This document shows positions 59,749-64,000 of a stretch of 64,000 bases of DNA, piece by piece. The DNA lies in assembly GCF_004366075.1 (NCBI RefSeq), contig NZ_SODU01000001.1:2873134-2937133 (forward strand). Direction: 5' to 3'. A program made the translations under genes and the position numbers. The number at the start of each line of letters is the position of its first letter. Within the stretch, counting starts at the first letter, position 1. The stretch comes from Kribbella pratensis. Lineage in GTDB: Bacteria > Actinomycetota > Actinomycetes > Propionibacteriales > Kribbellaceae. The notes beneath the pieces were generated by a model. The model was not told the origin of the DNA. It worked only from the letters and a program-made list of their open reading frames with translations, and searched no databases.

Positions 59749-60561
59749 GTGTCCAGACTCGCCCACCGCCTGCTGGTAGCAGCCGCGGCCATTCTCACGC
59801 CAGCCCTCGCAGTCACCACCTCCACCCTCACCCGAAACCCCGCCGACGCGGCCGTCATGCTCCCGCCGGCGCACGCGAAGTTCGACTACCAGATCGGCGG
59901 CGCGTACACCCCGCCCGCCGGTGTCCAGGTGGTCACCCGCGACCGGACCGCCGCTCCGGCGTCCGGGCTCTACAACATCTGCTACGTCAACGCCTTCCAG
60001 GTCCAGCCCGGCGAACAGGGCCAGTGGGACTCCGACCTGCTGCTCCGCGATGCCAAGGGCAACCTTGTGATCGACGAGGACTGGGGCGAACCGCTGCTCG
60101 ACCTCCGGACGGCGGACAAACGGAACCGGATCGCCGCCAAGGTCAACAGCTGGATCGACGGCTGCGCGACCAAGGGCTACAAGGCGATCGAGCCCGACAA
60201 CTACGACAGCTACACCCGCTCGAAGAACCTCCTCACCGCGGGCCAGGCGAAGGCGTACCTGACCCTGCTGGCCACGCACGCACACAGCAAGAGCCTCGCC
60301 ATCGGCCAGAAGAACACGGTCGAACTGGCCGGCCAACGCACCTCGGTCGGCCTGGACTTCGCGGTCGCCGAGGAGTGCGGCCAGTACGACGAGTGCGGTG
60401 ACTATGTGGATGCCTTCGGCAACAACGTGATCGTGATCGAGTACACCGACAAGGGCCGGCGTACGGCGTGTTCGCAGTACGGCGGAAGGCTCTCGATCGT
60501 GCAGCGCGATGTGGACGTCTCCGTCCCGGGCGACCCCGGGTACGTCCGCAAGACCTGCTGA
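59749..60561 (+). CDS. Secreted GH114-family (endo-polygalactosaminidase-like) protein
   Basis: About 270 residues from the GTG at 59749 (GGAG 6 nt upstream); an ATG at 59737 is the alternative. The leader RLAHRLLVAAAAILTPALAV is a Sec signal. Then MLPPAHAKFDYQIGGAYTPP, GLYNICYVNAFQVQPGE, KGYKAIEPDNYDSY (probable catalytic Asp), GQKNTVEL, FAVAEECGQYDECGDY and VIVIEYTD (probable catalytic Glu) follow the GH114 TIM-barrel pattern. Characterised GH114 enzymes cleave alpha-1,4-galactosamine polymers. First gene of the right-hand importer operon, 32 nt before the binding protein. Confidence 0.9.
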   Translation: MSRLAHRLLVAAAAILTPALAVTTSTLTRNPADAAVMLPPAHAKFDYQIGGAYTPPAGVQVVTRDRTAAPASGLYNICYVNAFQVQPGEQGQWDSDLLLRDAKGNLVIDEDWGEPLLDLRTADKRNRIAAKVNSWIDGCATKGYKAIEPDNYDSYTRSKNLLTAGQAKAYLTLLATHAHSKSLAIGQKNTVELAGQRTSVGLDFAVAEECGQYDECGDYVDAFGNNVIVIEYTDKGRRTACSQYGGRLSIVQRDVDVSVPGDPGYVRKTC

Positions 60562-60593
60562 AACTCCTTCCTCCAACCTCTCCGGAGACCGCC

Positions 60594-61892
60594 ATGTCTC
60601 AGCATGCTCGAAACCTGTCCCGTCGTGACATCCTCCGCGCGGCCGCCGCCGTCGCGGCCGTAGGCACCCTGGGCGCCTGCGGGAAGAACGACGACGAAGG
60701 GGCAGATCCGAACGGCGTCGTGACGCTGGATCTGTGGCACGGCCAGGTGGATACCGGCAAGGCCGCGATCGACTCCCTGATCACCGCGTTCAACCAGTCG
60801 CACCCGAAGATCAAGGTGGTCGGCGGCGGTGGCGGTGTGACCGCGGACAGCATGCTGCAGAAGGTCACCGCGGGTCTGGCGGCGGGGTCCTACCCGGACA
60901 TCGCGTACATCTTCGGGTCGGATCTCGCCAGCCTGACCAAGTCTCCCAAGGTCGCCGATCTCACCGGCCAGCTGAAGATCGACGACTACTGGCCGGCGGC
61001 GAAGGACGCGGTCAGCGTGAAGGGCAAGGTCCGGGCCGCTCCGGCGCTGCTCGACTCGCTGTGCGTCGTCTACAACAAGAAGCTGTTCGCCGCCGCCGGT
61101 GTGGCCCCGCCGAAGGCCGGCTGGACCTGGGACGATTTCGTGGCCACGTCCAAGCAACTGACCAACCCGGCCAAGGGCATCTTCGGCACCGGCTGGCCGG
61201 GCGTCGGCGACGAGGACACGGTCTGGCGGATCTGGCCGATGATCTGGGACCTCGGCGGCGACGTGGTCAGCGGCGACGGTAAGAAGGCCGGGTTCGACTC
61301 GGTCGGCACGAAAGCCCTGGAAACGCTGGACCGGCTGCGCACTGACAAGTCGCTGTACGTCGACCCGAAGCCGGGCAGCGAGCAGCTGTACCAGGTGTTC
61401 CTCGGCGGCCGGATGGGAATGGTTGCCACCGGCCCCTGGCAGCTCCCTGAGCTGCAGGACAACGGCATCGAGTACGGCGTGGTGCCGCTGCCGTCGTACT
61501 CCGGGAAGCCGCTGACGATCTCGGGGCCGGACACCTGGACGATCTTCGACAACGGCAAGGCCAAGGTGAAGGCGGCCACCGAGTTCGTCACCTGGCTGGC
61601 GGACCCGGCGCAGGACATCCAGTGGGACATCAAGGGCGGCAGCCTCCCGATCACCAAGGCGACGGCCGAGTTGCCGCAGTGGAAGAAGCACTCGACGCAG
61701 ACCAACGGGCTCGAGGTGTTCGTGACGGCCCTCGACACCGCGAAGGTGCGACCGACGATCTCGACGTACCCGAAGATCTCGGAGCACATGGGTGCGGCGA
61801 TCGCCGCCGTACTGCTCGGGAAGCAGAGTCCCGCGGACGCGTTGAAGCAGGCCGTCGACCAGTGCAACCAGGTGCTGGCGGTGCCGAACTGA
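60594..61892 (+). CDS. Sugar-binding lipoprotein of second ABC importer
   Basis: A 432-residue solute-binding protein. Its signal combines a twin-arginine-like SRRDILRAAAAVAAVG with a lipobox GTLGAC (Cys29), suggesting Tat export of a lipoprotein. The mature part has VTLDLWHGQVDTGKAAIDSL, ALLDSLCVVYNKKLFAAAG and GRMGMVATGPWQLPEL, all typical of family 1 sugar-binding proteins. It differs in sequence from the protein at 57171-58439, so the two importers probably take different sugars. It shares one nucleotide with the next start (TGATG). Confidence 0.94.
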   Translation: MSQHARNLSRRDILRAAAAVAAVGTLGACGKNDDEGADPNGVVTLDLWHGQVDTGKAAIDSLITAFNQSHPKIKVVGGGGGVTADSMLQKVTAGLAAGSYPDIAYIFGSDLASLTKSPKVADLTGQLKIDDYWPAAKDAVSVKGKVRAAPALLDSLCVVYNKKLFAAAGVAPPKAGWTWDDFVATSKQLTNPAKGIFGTGWPGVGDEDTVWRIWPMIWDLGGDVVSGDGKKAGFDSVGTKALETLDRLRTDKSLYVDPKPGSEQLYQVFLGGRMGMVATGPWQLPELQDNGIEYGVVPLPSYSGKPLTISGPDTWTIFDNGKAKVKAATEFVTWLADPAQDIQWDIKGGSLPITKATAELPQWKKHSTQTNGLEVFVTALDTAKVRPTISTYPKISEHMGAAIAAVLLGKQSPADALKQAVDQCNQVLAVPN

Positions 61893-62815
61893 TGGCCAGC
61901 GTGGTCGGGACGTTCACCGTCGATCCACGCTCCCGGGCCGCCAAGCGGCGGGCTCGCGGTGAGGGTGCGACCGGGTGGGCCTTCGTCAGTCCGTCGGTCG
62001 TGATCATTCTCGGGCTGAGCGTCGTACCGGTGCTGTGGTCGTTGCTGTTGTCGTTCCAGGTGAACGATCTGGTGTCGCCGAGCGAGTGGGTCGGGCTGGC
62101 GAACTACAAGGCGTTGGTGAAAGACCCGGCGTTCGGTTCGGCCGTCTCGCACACGCTGATCTACACGGCGTTGTACGTGCCGTTGAGCGTGGTCGCCGGG
62201 TTGGGGATCGCGATCGCGCTGGACCGGAAGATCGCGCTGATCGGGCTGTACCGGACGTTGGTGTTCGTACCTTTCGTGGTGTCGGCGGCGGCGCAGGGCG
62301 TGCTGTTCTCGTTCGTGCTCGATCCGGAGTTCGGTGTCGCGAACTCCTTGCTGCACAAGCTCGGTCTGCCGGCGCAGGGGTTCTTCAGCGATCCGGGTCA
62401 AGCGCTGTACCTGTTGGTCGCGATCTCTTTGTGGAGCGGCACCGGGTTCTGCGTGATCGTCTATCTCGCCGGTCTGCAAGGGGTTTCGGCCGAGCTGGTC
62501 GAGGCGGCGCGGATCGACGGCGCCGGCCGTTGGGGTGTGCTGCGGCACGTGACACTGCCCGCGCTGGCGCCGGTCACGATCTTCCTGCTGCTGTTCCAGA
62601 CCATCAACGCGTTGCAGGTGTTCGACCTGGTGTTCGTCACCACGAAGGGCGGACCGCTCGGCTCGACGACGGTGATCGTGTACTTCATCTGGGAGAAGGC
62701 CTTCAAGACGTTCACGGCCGGCTACAGCGCGGCAGCGGCGTACACGCTGGCCGTCGCGTTGCTGGTGGTCGGCGCCGCCTTGCAGATCTACCGGCGGAGG
62801 GTGGCTGCTCGATGA
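61892..62815 (+). CDS. Sugar ABC transporter permease (MalF-type), second importer
   Basis: A 307-residue permease. After a basic N-terminus (RSRAAKRRARGEGATG) come six membrane helices; the coupling loop is AELVEAARIDGAGRWGVLRHVTLPALAP. It overlaps the partner permease by 4 nt (ATGA) and the binding-protein stop by 1 nt. Confidence 0.94.
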   Translation: MASVVGTFTVDPRSRAAKRRARGEGATGWAFVSPSVVIILGLSVVPVLWSLLLSFQVNDLVSPSEWVGLANYKALVKDPAFGSAVSHTLIYTALYVPLSVVAGLGIAIALDRKIALIGLYRTLVFVPFVVSAAAQGVLFSFVLDPEFGVANSLLHKLGLPAQGFFSDPGQALYLLVAISLWSGTGFCVIVYLAGLQGVSAELVEAARIDGAGRWGVLRHVTLPALAPVTIFLLLFQTINALQVFDLVFVTTKGGPLGSTTVIVYFIWEKAFKTFTAGYSAAAAYTLAVALLVVGAALQIYRRRVAAR

Positions 62816-63630
62816 AGAGATTGCCTTTCAGCGGTTGGCATCTGGTGCTCGCGCCGCTGGCATTGCTGTTCGCGTTGCCGTTGGTGTGGCTGCTGGTCAG
62901 CTCGGTGATGAGCAACGCGGAAATCAACCGTTTTCCGCCGGCGCTGTGGCCGCACGGGATCAAGCTCGACGGCTACCGGTACGTGCTCGGAAACGCGTTG
63001 TTTCCGCGGTGGTTCCTGAATTCCTTCATCGTTTCCGCGGTGGCGGTGACGGCGAACCTGGTGCTCGGGTCGCTCGGCGGGTACGCGTTCGCGCGGATCC
63101 GGTTCGCCGGGTCGAAGCTCGTCCTCGGGCTGATGCTGGCGACGATGGTGATCCCGTTCCAGCTGACGATGATCCCGACGTTCCTGGTCATGAAGCAGCT
63201 CGGCCTGATCGACACCCTCGGCGCGCTGATCGTGCCGTCGCTGGTGACACCGCTTTCGGTGTTTCTGTTCCGGCAGTTCTTCGTCTCGCTGCCCCGCGAG
63301 CTCGAGGAGGCAGCCTGGATCGACGGCTGCGGGCGACTCCGGATCCTGGTGTCGATCGTGCTGCCGCTCGCGCGGCCGGCGTTGAGCACTGTCGCCGTAC
63401 TGACCTTCCTCGCGACCTGGAACGACCTGACCTGGCCGTTGATCGCGATCAACAGCGACTCCACCTACACCCTCCAGCTGGGACTCACCACGTTCCAGGG
63501 ACAGCACCACACCCAGTGGTCGGCTGTGATGGCGGGCAACGTCATCACCGTGCTGCCCGTCCTGCTGGGGTTCCTCCTGGCCCAGAAGGCGTTCATCCGC
63601 TCTCTGGCCTCCACCGGACTCAAAGGCTGA
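62812..63630 (+). CDS. Sugar ABC transporter permease (MalG-type), second importer
   Basis: A 272-residue permease with six membrane helices and the coupling loop RELEEAAWIDGCGRLRILVSIVLPLARP. The C-terminus (AQKAFIRSLASTGLKG) is the usual end of MalG-type subunits. No ATPase gene follows; the next gene is a PfkB-type kinase 2 nt after its stop, suggesting phosphorylation of the imported sugar. Confidence 0.94.
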   Translation: MKRLPFSGWHLVLAPLALLFALPLVWLLVSSVMSNAEINRFPPALWPHGIKLDGYRYVLGNALFPRWFLNSFIVSAVAVTANLVLGSLGGYAFARIRFAGSKLVLGLMLATMVIPFQLTMIPTFLVMKQLGLIDTLGALIVPSLVTPLSVFLFRQFFVSLPRELEEAAWIDGCGRLRILVSIVLPLARPALSTVAVLTFLATWNDLTWPLIAINSDSTYTLQLGLTTFQGQHHTQWSAVMAGNVITVLPVLLGFLLAQKAFIRSLASTGLKG

Positions 63631-63632
63631 CT

Positions 63633-64000
63633 ATGGACCTGCTTGTCATTGGCGACGCCAACCCTGATGTGGTGATCGGGCCGGTTGACCAACCGATCCT
63701 GTTCGGTCAGCGGGAGCGTCTGGTTCCGGCCGGGTCGCTGGTTCTCGGCGGCTCCGCGTCGATCATGGCGTGCGGCGCGGCCCGGCTCGGGCTCAGCGTC
63801 GCGTTCGCCGGTCGCGTCGGCGACGACCCCGCGGGCGACTTCGTCCGTACGTCGCTTGCCGACCGGGGCGTGAACGTCGACGCGCTGGTGGTCGACTCCT
63901 CGCTGCCGACGCCCCTCACCACGATCCTCACCTCGGGCGACGATCGCGCGATCCTCACGTCTCCGGGATGTCTGCCCAGTATCACCGCGGACGACGTACC
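63633..64000 (+). CDS. PfkB-family sugar kinase (partial, runs off window)
   Basis: The first 122 codons of a ribokinase/PfkB-type kinase. MDLLVIGDANPDVVIGPVDQP is the standard opening; GGSASIMACGAARLGLSVAFAGRVGDDPAGDFV is the family's N-terminal signature (PROSITE-type GG...A...LG...G.VG.D..G). The catalytic DTxGAGD motif would lie beyond 64000. It follows the permease by 2 nt and completes an import-and-phosphorylate set. Confidence 0.92.
   Translation, partial: MDLLVIGDANPDVVIGPVDQPILFGQRERLVPAGSLVLGGSASIMACGAARLGLSVAFAGRVGDDPAGDFVRTSLADRGVNVDALVVDSSLPTPLTTILTSGDDRAILTSPGCLPSITADDV

Overview
The window is a very GC-rich actinobacterial chromosome segment with strong G/C at third codon positions, many GTG starts and many 1-8 nt gene overlaps (ATGA, GTGA, TGATG). 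Gene content (Ku, WS/DGAT acyltransferase, DUF6912, Rv3235-like and LysM proteins, GH76/GH114/GH130 enzymes, paired sugar ABC importers without their own ATPase) and the frequent GTAC/CGTAC tetramers suggest a soil Nocardioidaceae/Kribbella-type organism; that placement is inference. I saw no rRNA, tRNA, CRISPR array, prophage or intact insertion sequence.

Layout. 1-11735, all on the minus strand: an OmpR-type two-component pair, two secreted parallel beta-helix proteins, an overlapping trio of a short cytosolic histidine kinase and two LuxR-type response regulators, then a translationally coupled sugar aminotransferase and CapD/PglF-like 4,6-dehydratase, followed by a divergent RtcB-like protein. 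This looks like a regulated surface-glycan locus. 12139-15724: thiolase plus two CoA-transferase subunits, divergent from a LysR regulator (3-oxoacid/3-oxoadipate type catabolism). 15705-19341: a second OmpR-type two-component pair, a small membrane protein and tryptophan 2,3-dioxygenase. 19426-21466: a small membrane protein and a secreted GH76 alpha-mannanase.

21608-27546 is the most unusual region: four overlapping genes encoding a membrane protein with two external Cys-containing domains, a GrpE-like protein, an Hsp70 with a roughly 100-residue insertion between its ATPase and substrate domains, and a TPR-TM-OmpA-like membrane protein. They look like parts of a membrane-tethered chaperone machine. 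27564-37101 holds single or paired genes: DUF2505, a zinc-ribbon microprotein behind a Shine-Dalgarno-masking hairpin, a kinase-like protein, lipase, TetR, P5C dehydrogenase, Ku with a VOC protein, DUF6912 and a WS/DGAT enzyme. 37261-42585: a cupredoxin-like lipoprotein operon behind an ECF-type promoter, a GT87 mannosyltransferase, a HAD hydrolase and a DUF4097 protein.

42696-49181 resembles the conserved actinobacterial SAF/CpaE-like, BldC/Xis-like, LysM, Rv3235-like neighbourhood; here the Rv3235-like gene carries large in-frame minisatellites. 49313-52513: VanW, cupin/AraC and an aminoglycoside-phosphotransferase-like gene. 52494-64000 is a carbohydrate locus with two divergent ABC importer operons. 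The left operon has a LacI regulator, a GH130 enzyme and a Tat-secreted protein; the right has GH114 and a PfkB-type kinase. Between them lie two identical 14-bp palindromes, 21 bp apart, that are probably the LacI operators for both.
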